A stretch of DNA of 64,000 nt from Gimesia aquarii (GTDB lineage Bacteria > Planctomycetota > Planctomycetia > Planctomycetales > Planctomycetaceae). This document shows, in pieces, positions 55,149 to 64,000 of this stretch. Location: contig NZ_CP037422.1 in assembly GCF_007748175.1 (NCBI RefSeq), forward strand, positions 6,340,334 to 6,404,333. The letters run 5' to 3'. The translations under genes and the position numbers were made by a program. Position 1 is the first letter of the stretch. Each line of letters opens with the position of its first letter. The notes under the pieces were generated by a model. The model had not been told where the DNA came from and searched no databases. It saw nothing but the letters and a program-made list of their open reading frames with translations.

Positions 55149-57479
55149 CTATTTTTCCGAAACCGTCTTCTCCATTTGACTAATCCACGTATGAATCAGG
55201 TCAACGGCTTCCTGGTGCACAATCCGATTGCCAATATTGGGCATCCGGGCTGCCAGGTCACTGGATTGTAAACGATGCATTAAAATCGATTTCTCTGGTT
55301 TGCCGGGAACAATATCATAACTTCGCCCTCCTGATCCCCTCCCCGCTGCAACAGGCGTTTTCCAGACGCCAAGTTTCACAGGATCCGTTTGTGATAAACG
55401 CAAATCTAATCCCGTTGTACGAGCATTCCCGCCGGGACTATGACAATGGGCGCAATTCACTGATAAATAAGCACGTACTCGCTGGTTCAGGTTCCCGGAA
55501 TGCGGGTTGTCAAAATCAGCCAGCATTTCAATGACCGCCGGTTCGGGAGCACTTTCAATCAGATCCATTCGTTTCAGATAGGCTAGCTGGTTTTCTTCGC
55601 CATGTGCGTATTGGTATGTACGATTCATGTTGGCAGCGACCGGGCCAATGGGAATATATTTGTCATGCCGACTATGACAACTGATACATTGGTTTGCATT
55701 CGGCACCAGATGTTGTGTAGACCGCTGTTTTCCATCAGAATGAATCCAGGAAACATCGACCTCACCTCCCCCCAGACTTAATTCGGCATCCGTTTGCGAC
55801 TCATTCCAGATGTAAGAATATCCATACCAGCCAGAGTCTTTGAGAAATTCGATTCTTGTTTCCAGCAAACGCTCACCCTGTGAAGGATCTCGCATGTCGT
55901 TTAAATACGAGAACGTTTTAATCAGCATCGTCCCCACCGGAAAATCAAGAACACCCGCTGATTTGAATTTGATTTTTTTCCCTGCTGGCAAACGAATGAA
56001 GCGATGCTTAGATGTGTAATCGGTAAATAAGGTCGTAATTAAATCATAGGGAATCACCCCTTCAGCGGGTTCCTGAGTCACGCCACTCCCTTTAAAGAGC
56101 CCCAGTTCTGACAGTTTCTGTGGTGCCGCGTAATACACAAGTAATGTTGTATTTTTGGCTGGCTGTGGTTTTCCATGTAGCTTCAGATGCACCGGCTTTA
56201 GCGATGTCAGAGTTCCTTTAAAAGGAGTCATATCCATACCGGGCTGATATTTCCCAGCGGCAATATTAGCAGGATTTAAATTACTGAAATCAATATTTAA
56301 AAATCGCGCCTTACCATTATTAGACAATCGCAAGGATTTCTCAGTCGGCAGTTTCCCATCGACCAGCTTTTTCTGATCAATCATTCCATCAAAGGTGATA
56401 TCAGGTAGTGGAGTGCCCACAATTGACTTCAGAAGCAAACCCAACTCGCCATCGGGTACCGTACCCCCACCGCTAATCTGATTGTCATGTATGAAAATTC
56501 CTTCTGGATAGGGATCAAAGTTTTTATCTTTCGTTTTCTTCTGTTGAATCAGAAAACTGACTACCGACACACTGAAGGAGTTGTTGTCAGTAATGAAATT
56601 GTCAAAAACTTCCACATCATCCGTCGCCATGATTAACACTCCTGAGCCCGCGGGCACAGAAGCAACCATATTCCCTTTAGGAGCAAAATTCTTGGTATTA
56701 TTCTTAATGATCTGATTTCGGAAGAGGCGAACATGACGTCCATTTTTCTGAGGCAACCCCGGCAAATCAAAGACCAAGAGCCCCCCCGTATTGTTTGTCA
56801 CGATATTATCATAGACATCCGCATTAATGGTATTTTCAATCTCAATGCCCGCGACGTTCCATTCCGCACGACAGTTTCTCACAATCACGTCTGTAGTCTG
56901 TCCGACGTAAATCCCTGCATCGGCGGCTCCGATGGCAATACAGTTCTCAATTAACACGTTCTTACACTGAACCGGATAGAGACCATAGGCTCCGTTGGTC
57001 GACTTGGGACCTCCCGTCCATTCCGTACGAACCCCACGAAAGGTAACATTCTCTGCCCCTAATACTTTGATTGCATTATGGCTGGTGTCCTCAACAGCAA
57101 AATTCTCCAAGACCAGATTATCTCCACTCGCCAATAATCCATAACTTCCATCACGTTGATTTTTAAATGTGAGAATGGTTTTATCTTGTCCCCGCCCGCG
57201 GATGGTGACATTGTCGGTGACCAGATTCAAACCAGACTGTAATTCATACGTTCCTGCCTCTAACTGAAGAATGTCACCAGGAATCGCCTGAATCAATCGC
57301 GATTGGAAGCGAAACGGAAAATCAGGACCGGGTGAGAATGTATAAGTCGCTGAAACCAGCTTGGGAGCAGTCGATTCCTCGGCCCTCAACAGAGAATTCT
57401 CTGAAAATAGCACACCAGCCAGGATAAGACTCGCGAGACTGACAACCTGTGTTGAAATGAAAGAATTGATTTTGGACAT
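55149..57479 (-). CDS. Parallel beta-helix / SO2930-type dihaem cytochrome c fusion
   Basis: The ATG at 57479 is chosen because it gives a signal peptide (SKINSFISTQVVSLASLILAGVLF) and leaves a 41-base gap after the upstream ALDH gene; the longer frame would overlap it. Residues about 60-380 are a right-handed parallel beta-helix (VTIRGRGQDKTI, NVTFRGVRTEW, NVLIENCIAIGAADAGIYVGQT). About 480-770 are a TIGR03806-like domain with two CxxCH haem motifs, CISCH and CAHCH, and an ending about 35 residues after them (DLIHTWISQME). In other bacteria I know these as adjacent separate genes; here they are one protein. The substrate for the redox part is unknown. Confidence 0.88.
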   Translation of the reverse strand: MSKINSFISTQVVSLASLILAGVLFSENSLLRAEESTAPKLVSATYTFSPGPDFPFRFQSRLIQAIPGDILQLEAGTYELQSGLNLVTDNVTIRGRGQDKTILTFKNQRDGSYGLLASGDNLVLENFAVEDTSHNAIKVLGAENVTFRGVRTEWTGGPKSTNGAYGLYPVQCKNVLIENCIAIGAADAGIYVGQTTDVIVRNCRAEWNVAGIEIENTINADVYDNIVTNNTGGLLVFDLPGLPQKNGRHVRLFRNQIIKNNTKNFAPKGNMVASVPAGSGVLIMATDDVEVFDNFITDNNSFSVSVVSFLIQQKKTKDKNFDPYPEGIFIHDNQISGGGTVPDGELGLLLKSIVGTPLPDITFDGMIDQKKLVDGKLPTEKSLRLSNNGKARFLNIDFSNLNPANIAAGKYQPGMDMTPFKGTLTSLKPVHLKLHGKPQPAKNTTLLVYYAAPQKLSELGLFKGSGVTQEPAEGVIPYDLITTLFTDYTSKHRFIRLPAGKKIKFKSAGVLDFPVGTMLIKTFSYLNDMRDPSQGERLLETRIEFLKDSGWYGYSYIWNESQTDAELSLGGGEVDVSWIHSDGKQRSTQHLVPNANQCISCHSRHDKYIPIGPVAANMNRTYQYAHGEENQLAYLKRMDLIESAPEPAVIEMLADFDNPHSGNLNQRVRAYLSVNCAHCHSPGGNARTTGLDLRLSQTDPVKLGVWKTPVAAGRGSGGRSYDIVPGKPEKSILMHRLQSSDLAARMPNIGNRIVHQEAVDLIHTWISQMEKTVSEK

Positions 57480-57520
57480 GTCTGATGATCCTGCAATGAC
57501 TCTGCTTGAAGTGAATGACG

Positions 57521-59221
57521 TTACTTGAATAGTACTGAAAGCCCGACTCTTGATAGATTCATTAACGAAGGTTGGGTGTACAACTTTAAGAGTTGCCAAC
57601 CCACTGATTCCGGATTGGGATGTGAGGGGAACCAAACCGGTTTGGGAATTAAAGTCAGCGGTCCATATAAAACGGTTTTCTCAACGTCTCTGAGAAAATA
57701 GGTGTTGTGCACATTCCCCATGCCACTGGCGACATTTTTCAGATCGCCCCCTGGCGCACCTCCCCAGGGAGTCGACATGAATGCATAGTTCAACGCGGGC
57801 CAATGATTAATCCCGACAGCACCATAGTGCAAACGAGACACACAATGGTCCAGAAACTCCCGCTGCGACTTCTGAAATTGATTCGGAACCGTAATCGTAG
57901 CACAAAGGGTTCCCCAAACCTCTTGATTTACAAAGTTGACTGCCTGTTCCAGAAAATCAGTATCTGAATCCGCTTCCAAACCGGTCTCGGCACAAACGCA
58001 GACAAATGATTCTTCCCGAAATAACTGGGGAGACGTTTGAGGATCTGCATCTCGAATCAATTTCCAGGGAAGATACTCTTTATCATCGGGAACTTCACCA
58101 GCAAATCGTTCCCAGCGTTCTGCCGCACCTGGATAATAAGCATAGCGTCTCGGAATTTGATCTAACTGTTTTTGGATCATTGACAGAAATTGATCTCGCT
58201 GCTGCCAATGCGTGGCTATGACGATGACTTTCGTAGCGAGACAATTAAATGATGCATTATTGGCAATCGATGCCGCAATATTCTCGGCCTGAAAACGGAG
58301 TTGTTTTTCTGAGTATTCACCGGGAACTACAATCCACGGCGAAACATTTCCCAGTTCACTCGTAATGGGCACATTGATACGGGGCTGATTATTCTGTTTC
58401 CGGGTTTCCTGTTCCGTCGGATCGCTTCCCCAGACAATGGCGTCGTGAGTTTGTGTCGACCCTGTAATATGAATTCGATCAATCGAAGGATGTTCTACCA
58501 GATACGCTCCATCGCGTGCGTCGCCACAAACGATTCGTAAGAGCCCCTCATCCATTAATGGTTTGAATGCCTGTTCGAACACAGGTTTCAGGTAAGCATT
58601 CACCGGATTCATTTTGAGAAGAACGCGTTCGCCCTCCTGCAATATTTTCGTCAAGACGTCCGTCGCAGGAATCGCAGACACATTCCCTGCACCCAGTACT
58701 AATGTTAAAGGAAGCGGTTCAGAATTTGTTCGCTCCAATTGCTCGAGGTTAAACAGCGACGCAGATTCCTCATTCTGCTTTAGCCAGGCTTCCGCCTTTA
58801 ATCCAGAGAACACAATCGCATCATAAAGTCCAATCGTCGGAAAGACGGGCACGCGCTGTTGTTTTTCCAGTGATTGGAAAACGGCCCCCGGTAAAAAAGG
58901 TTCGCCGGAACTCCGAACAGCCTTTAAATTAATCAACAAGATCTGAAGGAAACGGGCCACCGAAACGGGCCCTGCCAGTACCTCTTCAGCACGCACCCGA
59001 CTGCCTTCTGGAATTTGCTTTGCCTGACAGGAAAGCGCGACCCATTCTGGAGCCGCTTCGGAAAGACTTTGCAAACATTGTTCCGTCAACTGGATACGCT
59101 GTTCGACTGAAAAGCCAACCGACATTCGGTTGGCTTCAGTCAGATCTTCTAATGCCCGATCAATGTCAGGCTGATTCGAATCGGAACGCTCTTGCTGATG
59201 CAAGGTTGTAGGCTCCATCAT
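57521..59221 (-). CDS. Aldehyde dehydrogenase family protein
   Basis: Oxidises or reduces an acyl or aldehyde substrate with NAD(P). ALDH features: PLTLVLGAGNVSAIPATD, the catalytic-type Glu in TSELGNVSPWIVV and nucleophile Cys in NASFNCLATKVIV, with IHITGSTQTHD for the cofactor fold. At about 567 residues it is longer than typical ALDHs. No ribosome site is strong; ATG 59221 or 59218. It sits immediately upstream of the beta-helix/dihaem gene (41 bases), so it is likely in one transcript and may act in the same unknown pathway. Confidence 0.88.
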   Translation of the reverse strand: MMEPTTLHQQERSDSNQPDIDRALEDLTEANRMSVGFSVEQRIQLTEQCLQSLSEAAPEWVALSCQAKQIPEGSRVRAEEVLAGPVSVARFLQILLINLKAVRSSGEPFLPGAVFQSLEKQQRVPVFPTIGLYDAIVFSGLKAEAWLKQNEESASLFNLEQLERTNSEPLPLTLVLGAGNVSAIPATDVLTKILQEGERVLLKMNPVNAYLKPVFEQAFKPLMDEGLLRIVCGDARDGAYLVEHPSIDRIHITGSTQTHDAIVWGSDPTEQETRKQNNQPRINVPITSELGNVSPWIVVPGEYSEKQLRFQAENIAASIANNASFNCLATKVIVIATHWQQRDQFLSMIQKQLDQIPRRYAYYPGAAERWERFAGEVPDDKEYLPWKLIRDADPQTSPQLFREESFVCVCAETGLEADSDTDFLEQAVNFVNQEVWGTLCATITVPNQFQKSQREFLDHCVSRLHYGAVGINHWPALNYAFMSTPWGGAPGGDLKNVASGMGNVHNTYFLRDVEKTVLYGPLTLIPKPVWFPSHPNPESVGWQLLKLYTQPSLMNLSRVGLSVLFK

Positions 59222-59275
59222 AAGAACAAACACCCAATTTCTGTGGAACGAATGTTATCAAGCCAGCATAGAAGA

Positions 59276-60286
59276 CTACGGTGTCTCGACAACTTCTCCC
59301 CCTTGAATCGTTGAGAGTGCCTGATAAAGTCCAAGGTCCACATTCTCACTGATAAAGTGAACTGATCCATCTCCATAAAGAAAATGGGCTCCCCCCACAT
59401 GCTGACTGCGGAAGTTGCTCGTGGCATCAGCACCGGCGCCAAATGAGCAATCAGAGTAGTTTGAGAGGTCAATCAGCGTTTCCGTAGTAAATTGTTTGTT
59501 CATGCGGTCTGCCGTGCTTCCGAAAACACTTGCTCTGGGACCCAAAGCAGGTTTAAAGTCTGAATTCGGTGGTTGTGCGACCACCCAGGCTTGATACGCT
59601 TCGACTGGTGTCGCCGACGCCGTATTACATCCTTGTCCATCACAGAGCATAAATTGAGGACCCGAAGCTGCTTCACCCATCGCAATCGTGTTACTGGATC
59701 CATCTATGATATCCCGCATTTTGGCTCCTCGATTGAGATCAAACATACCTCTGACGTTGCTGGCATGGTTACTCGAATTACACCAGGCCACGTTTGATCC
59801 CCGGCACATTGCATAGGTCGTAATCCCGAATGTATCTCCGACAGGAAGTCCCAAGGCCGAAAAAGCGGAGTCGGTCACAGGATTGGTTCCCACATTCGAA
59901 GGGCAGACAAATATGGGGATGACCGTTCTGGCCACAGCGGCTGACTGCTGTTCCCATGGCCTTGTGTGATCGTAAAGATTGGCCAAGTTCGCTTGATCAA
60001 AGTAAGGCAACATCATTACGAGCCCGCTCGTAATAAAGTTTCCACCGCCGGAAGAAGTCGCAAAATTCACACTGGTGCCCAAGGGAAACGTACTGTGCGC
60101 TTCGTGATAGTTGTGCATCGCCAAGCCAAACTGCTTGAGATTGTTTTTACATTGCGATCTGCGCGCCGCTTCACGGGCTTGCTGGACTGCGGGTAACAGT
60201 AAGGCAATCAAAATCGCAATAATTGCGATGACTACCAACAACTCGATGAGTGTGAATCCTCTCTTCAGAGGTTTACGATGTGCCAT
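59276..60286 (-). CDS. DUF1559 family protein with type IV prepilin-like N-terminus
   Basis: Same build as the two other copies: [18 protein letters not shown], then [53 protein letters not shown], and an end [26 protein letters not shown] lies before the ATG. Unlike the others, no lipoprotein neighbours it; an ALDH gene starts 55 bases downstream on the same strand. No terminator separates them, so read-through is possible although the functions look unrelated. Confidence 0.93.
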   Translation of the reverse strand: MAHRKPLKRGFTLIELLVVIAIIAILIALLLPAVQQAREAARRSQCKNNLKQFGLAMHNYHEAHSTFPLGTSVNFATSSGGGNFITSGLVMMLPYFDQANLANLYDHTRPWEQQSAAVARTVIPIFVCPSNVGTNPVTDSAFSALGLPVGDTFGITTYAMCRGSNVAWCNSSNHASNVRGMFDLNRGAKMRDIIDGSSNTIAMGEAASGPQFMLCDGQGCNTASATPVEAYQAWVVAQPPNSDFKPALGPRASVFGSTADRMNKQFTTETLIDLSNYSDCSFGAGADATSNFRSQHVGGAHFLYGDGSVHFISENVDLGLYQALSTIQGGEVVETP

Positions 60287-60857
60287 AGCGCTACTCCTCG
60301 CATTTCCAAAAGGGTTAGGAACTGTCTAATTATTCTGATCACTGTCATCAGTGAATCAGTTTGACGTCGGGAACTCTCACGCAATAAAAGTGATGTAATC
60401 TATATTTATTAAGAAACGTGAGTGGCCCCTTCTCGTTTCGTTAAAGTTGAAAAAATAGATCTCTACTTAAAAACAATCGTATTTTGTGCATCAAACACAA
60501 GTTCTGGTTATTTAGTACCTACACTACAACGAAAATTGATATCCATTTTTTAAAAATGATTATCAAAAAGTTGGTAAACCAACATGACTCAACCAGTAAC
60601 TTCCTGCTCCTGAAAGAAATGACGTTGGAGAAAGACAATTAGTGGCACTCATTCGACATATTTGAAAAAAGATTGGACAAACGGTAACGTTACCGTTACT
60701 ATATATTCGATGTTAGTCGCCCTCGTTCCGAATTTCAACAAAAATCGGGACAAAATTAAATTTTTTGAAAATGCTGATTTTGAATGTGCCTTCCTCTGGA
60801 ATCTTCACAGCATGAAGTAATGCGGTTACACTCGGCTTTCTCATAATTAATGGAGCA
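60287..60857. other. Divergent intergenic region DUF1559 / TetR
   Basis: AT-rich region holding both promoters. It contains the perfect palindrome at 60680-60697. No significant frame or RNA was found. Confidence 0.55.
60673..60702 (+). promoter_or_regulatory. Promoter with an 18-bp palindromic operator in the spacer
   Basis: TTGGAC (-35-like), 18 bases, TACTAT (-10-like). The spacer is filled by AACGGTAACGTTACCGTT (60680-60697), a perfect 18-bp palindrome. Such a site between -35 and -10 is the classic position for TetR-type repressor binding, and the TetR gene starts about 160 bases downstream, so autoregulation is likely. Confidence 0.65.
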
Positions 60858-61472
60858 ATGATGACACCTACAGACGCAGAAACAGCACCGGTCAAAAAAG
60901 AAAGCTGTTCCCAAGCCGCCATTCTGAAAGCTGCCATCGATGAGTTTGCAGAAAGAGGGGTGGACGGAGCGCGGATTGAATCCGTCGCACGTCAAGCAAA
61001 ATTTAATAAGTCACTGATTTATCGCTATTTTAATGATAAACGGGGGCTGTTTGAGGCGGCTCTGCAAAGCAAACTTGAAGAACGAAACGAGAGTGTCGAA
61101 AAAATTCCGGTCGACATTGTCGAAATTCTCCAGTTCTACTTCGAAGAAAACTTAAGAGACCAGAATTATGTTCGAGTGCTCTTAAATGAAGCCCAACAAA
61201 ATAATGGTGAGCCGCTCATCGATGAGCCCTGGAGACGAGAATATTATCAAAAGCACATTGATCGCTTGAAAAATTCGCAGTCGGAAGGAGCGATTACAGA
61301 GGGACTTGACCCAACTTGTTTGATGACGATCTTAACGGCTCTGGTCTTCTTCCCTGCAACTCTGCCTCAATTAGCACAACTGATTTCCGGACATAAGGTT
61401 AACTCGAAAGAGTTCGAGGAACATTGGACTGAATGTTTATTAACCATGATCAAGCTCATTCAGCCAAGCTGA
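60858..61472 (+). CDS. TetR/AcrR-family transcriptional regulator
   Basis: N-terminal helix-turn-helix of TetR type (QAAILKAAIDEFAERGVDGARIESVARQAKFNKSLIYRYFNDKRGLFEAAL), followed by a ~140-residue ligand-binding and dimerisation domain with no recognised specificity. 204 residues is typical. GGAG lies three bases ahead of the paired ATGs. It probably represses its own promoter via the palindrome upstream. Targets are unknown; the S41 protease gene further downstream has its own control region. Confidence 0.9.
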   Translation: MMTPTDAETAPVKKESCSQAAILKAAIDEFAERGVDGARIESVARQAKFNKSLIYRYFNDKRGLFEAALQSKLEERNESVEKIPVDIVEILQFYFEENLRDQNYVRVLLNEAQQNNGEPLIDEPWRREYYQKHIDRLKNSQSEGAITEGLDPTCLMTILTALVFFPATLPQLAQLISGHKVNSKEFEEHWTECLLTMIKLIQPS

Positions 61473-61902
61473 TAGCATCAATCCACACAAAACAAGATGT
61501 AAACCTTTGTAATTAAAGGACATACCCACAATCAACCTTGATATCATTCTATAAAACTCAATCACAGAGATAACGTTAAACTTGACGTTTTACTCATATT
61601 TCAACTGTTTCTCAGCGAAATGCAGGCAATAATGACCAACAGAGACATCACAAATGACGTACTAATGAAGTACTAATTTTCACTGAAGACATGATTTCGT
61701 GGCAGTGGGTTTTGAGGCACTCTTAAAGGTAAATCAGCTTCTGATAAGCAGATGAGCGCTCAAAGAGCAAAAAATGTCATCTTGTCCTGTTTTCTCTGAT
61801 CCTATAATATCGAGCTGCCTACATTAAGAGATACTCGGCTGAACGCTGGGTTCTCTCATTGTTTCTCAACGTCACCTAAAATCCAATAAACGGACGAAAC
61901 TT
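61473..61902. other. Gene-free stretch before the S41 protease
   Basis: Contains the candidate -10 element TATAAT at 61803-61808 with TTGTCC 15 bases before it (short spacing), which may be the protease promoter. No frame or RNA recognised. Confidence 0.4.
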
Positions 61903-63951
61903 ATGAAGTTAAATCCTCCCTCTAAAGCAGCCTCTGCTCTTAGCCTTTGTATGGTTCTCCTGTTGGGAACCGCGATTTTTGCGCAGCAAGCTACCACTCC
62001 AGATTCATCCAATGATTCGGTCACAGCGAAGCGAGTGTGTGCGATGGTCAGTCGTTTTCACATTAGTGGTAAACCCATTAATGATGAAACCTCTGCTAAA
62101 TTGATGAAGCGGTTCATCAAACAACTCGATCCACAAAAACTCTATTTCTACCAATCGGATATTGATCGTTTCAAAGCAGAGCAAAACCAATTAGATGAAA
62201 AGCTGACAGCCGGTGATGTCAGATTTGCTTACGACTGTTTTAACCTCTATCTGCAGAGACTGCAGGAACGCATGGACTATGCCCAGCAACTGGTTGACGT
62301 AGATCATGATTTCACGGTTGATGAATCTATCGTGGTTGACGCCAAAGATCTTGATTTTGTCAAAAATCAAACTGAGATGAATGAGCGTTGGAGAAAACGA
62401 GTGAAATACGATTTACTGGCTTTGATTTTGGACGATAAAAAGATTGGTGAAGCGCGTGAGCAATTGCATAAACGTTACCGCAATAACTTGAGAACAATGA
62501 CCCAGACTGAAAATCCTGAAAAACTGGAAATGTATTTGAGCGCGTTGACTCACTGTTTTGATCCTCATTCCAGTTATATGTCGCCACAGACTCTGGAAGA
62601 TTTTCGGATCAGCATGGAGCTCAGTTTGGATGGCATTGGTGCCGCACTTCGCTCGGAAGATGGTTACACGACGGTCGCTGAGATTGTTCCCGGTGGTGCT
62701 GCAGATGCAGATGGTCGTCTCAAAGCAGGTGATAAAATCATCGCTGTTGCCCAAGAAGATGGTGACTTCGTTGATGTTGTTGAAATGAAACTCAGCAAAG
62801 TTGTGCGATACATCCGTGGTAAACGGGGAACCATCGTGCAACTTAGAGTCAAGAAAGAAAAAGACAGTACTACCGATGTTTATAAATTAACTCGTAAGAA
62901 AATTGAACTCAGTACATCGGAAGTCAAAGGCAAGATCATTGAAAGCGGTGAGCGCATCCCGGGTCAAACAGGCCGGATTGGTGTCATCAGTATCCCTTCC
63001 TTCTATCGCGATTTCCGTGGTGCTCAACGAGGCGATGAGAACTTTAAGAGTACCGCTCGCGACGTTCGCAAGGTACTGAACGATTTTCGTGATCAGGGAG
63101 GCGTGGATGGCATCGTGATCGATCTACGCTTCAATGGTGGTGGAGCTCTCAGTGAAGCCATCGAAGTTTCAGGCTTATTTGTCGATGAAGGCCCGGTCGT
63201 TCAAGTCAAACAAATGGACGGTGAGCGCAAAATTCATAGTGATGTCGAACCGGGGGCTGTCTATACAGGACCACTCGTGGTTGTCTGTAATCGACTGTCA
63301 GCCTCCGCATCAGAAATTTTTGCTGGTGTGATCAAAGATTACAAACGAGGTATTATCATCGGTGACACCACGACACACGGCAAGGGAACCGTACAAAATG
63401 TCATGCCCGTCAGGAAGAATGCATTTAGTTTTCTCGGAGGTCAGCAGGATCTGGGAGCTTTAAAACTCACGATTCAGCAATTCTACCGAGTCAATGGCGA
63501 TAGCACTCAAAATCGGGGTGTGCGTTCAGACGTGATTCTGCCTTCACTTATCGACAATATGGATTTAGGAGAATCGTTCCTAGATGATGCAATGGAGTTC
63601 GACAAAATTGATGTTGCTCAATTCGCTCCTGTTGGCATGGTGAACCAACAAATTTTGAATCCTCTACAGCAATCGAGTGCAAAACGAATCGTCGCAAATA
63701 AGGAATTCAAAGAAACTCAGAAAGAGATTGATAAATATCTCGAAAAGAAAAACCAGAAGACCATTTCACTTAACGAAGCCGCTCGTCGTAAAGAGTTGAC
63801 GAAGGATAAAGAAGAAAAGAAAGAGGAAGAAAAGAAAGATACCAAAGCCGACAAAGATATTTTCAAGAAAGATCACTATAACGATGAAATTCTGAATATC
63901 ACCGTCGACTATGTGAATCTTCTGAAAAGCATGAATACAGTTCAACGTTAA
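61903..63951 (+). CDS. prc: C-terminal processing (tail-specific) S41 protease, Prc/CtpA type
   Basis: Periplasmic serine protease that trims or degrades proteins from the C-terminus. Signal peptide MKLNPPSKAASALSLCMVLLLGTAIFAQQ; an N-terminal helical domain (about 40-230), PDZ domain (about 240-330; GLGAALRS-type start, AGDKIIAVAQEDG), and S41 catalytic core with the Ser in SASASEIFAG and the Lys in HGKGTVQN. A C-terminal Lys/Glu-rich stretch (TKDKEEKKEEEKKDTKADK) and a helical end follow, as in long Prc proteins. 682 residues. Complete within the window. Confidence 0.94.
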   Translation: MKLNPPSKAASALSLCMVLLLGTAIFAQQATTPDSSNDSVTAKRVCAMVSRFHISGKPINDETSAKLMKRFIKQLDPQKLYFYQSDIDRFKAEQNQLDEKLTAGDVRFAYDCFNLYLQRLQERMDYAQQLVDVDHDFTVDESIVVDAKDLDFVKNQTEMNERWRKRVKYDLLALILDDKKIGEAREQLHKRYRNNLRTMTQTENPEKLEMYLSALTHCFDPHSSYMSPQTLEDFRISMELSLDGIGAALRSEDGYTTVAEIVPGGAADADGRLKAGDKIIAVAQEDGDFVDVVEMKLSKVVRYIRGKRGTIVQLRVKKEKDSTTDVYKLTRKKIELSTSEVKGKIIESGERIPGQTGRIGVISIPSFYRDFRGAQRGDENFKSTARDVRKVLNDFRDQGGVDGIVIDLRFNGGGALSEAIEVSGLFVDEGPVVQVKQMDGERKIHSDVEPGAVYTGPLVVVCNRLSASASEIFAGVIKDYKRGIIIGDTTTHGKGTVQNVMPVRKNAFSFLGGQQDLGALKLTIQQFYRVNGDSTQNRGVRSDVILPSLIDNMDLGESFLDDAMEFDKIDVAQFAPVGMVNQQILNPLQQSSAKRIVANKEFKETQKEIDKYLEKKNQKTISLNEAARRKELTKDKEEKKEEEKKDTKADKDIFKKDHYNDEILNITVDYVNLLKSMNTVQR

Positions 63952-64000
63952 AATTATTAAACCGAATGCACTAGCCCCTGCTCCGAACCCATTGAAGGGT

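Noticed and set aside
1..64000. Defence system, prophage, transposon, integron, CRISPR array, tRNA or rRNA
   Set aside because: No transposase, integrase, cas gene, direct-repeat array or cloverleaf was seen in either strand; the window reads as ordinary chromosome.

Overview
The window looks like chromosomal DNA of a planctomycete, most likely a Gimesia/Planctomycetaceae-type marine organism (inference from gene content, no search run). Lineage markers are three DUF1559 pseudopilin-like proteins with an almost identical prepilin N-terminus, small carboxypeptidase-regulatory-like lipoproteins beside two of them, several secreted PQQ-type beta-propeller proteins, a CRTAC1 (FG-GAP plus ASPIC/UnbV) protein, a seven-haem cytochrome c with TPRs, and an FHA-GAF-sigma54 activator. 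Base composition looks moderate and even. I saw no insertion sequence, phage gene, CRISPR array, tRNA or rRNA.

Layout. 1-3 kb: the 3' part of a large methyltransferase/PQQ/malectin-type protein and a secreted hypothetical. 3-7.7 kb (minus strand): a translation/replication cluster rplY-pth-rpsF-ssb-rplI-dnaB, without rpsR, with a strong terminator before dnaB. 8.3-14.3 kb: a 1566-residue propeller/TPR protein, then a Cys-rich secreted protein and a two-repeat metal-binding-type protein. 14.3-16.6 kb (minus): argC-argJ. 17-20.7 kb: three carbohydrate genes (PMI-like cupin, sugar isomerase/epimerase, Gfo/Idh/MocA oxidoreductase). 20.8-28.7 kb: greA, a BON-like protein, an alpha/beta hydrolase, a DUF1559/lipoprotein pair, a small acidic protein and the sigma54 activator. 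28.9-39 kb: PQQ protein, zinc-ribbon protein, lipoprotein, TPR protein, a second lipoprotein/DUF1559 pair, CRTAC1, and the convergent seven-haem cytochrome overlapping it by 27 bp. 39-48 kb: cardiolipin synthase, rplT/rpmI (no infC), a lone fliM, proA, a cNMP-binding protein, glutamate dehydrogenase and an SGNH-fold protein lacking the usual Ser. 48-55 kb: M20 peptidase, ispA-dxs (TGATG-coupled), a secreted protein and a degenerate GGDEF protein. 55-64 kb: aldehyde dehydrogenase followed by a beta-helix/dihaem-cytochrome fusion, a third DUF1559 protein, a TetR regulator behind a promoter carrying an 18-bp palindrome, and a Prc/CtpA-type S41 protease.

Most of the window is ordinary core chromosome. 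The least explained parts are the secreted redox and surface modules: the CRTAC1/seven-haem pair, the beta-helix/dihaem fusion with its ALDH neighbour, the Cys-rich/CCGGC pair, and DUF1559/lipoprotein pairs separated by hairpins. None shows the marks of a defence or mobile system. Several starts were moved to internal codons on ribosome-binding-site or signal-peptide evidence, and one (CRTAC1) because a terminator lies inside the longer reading frame.
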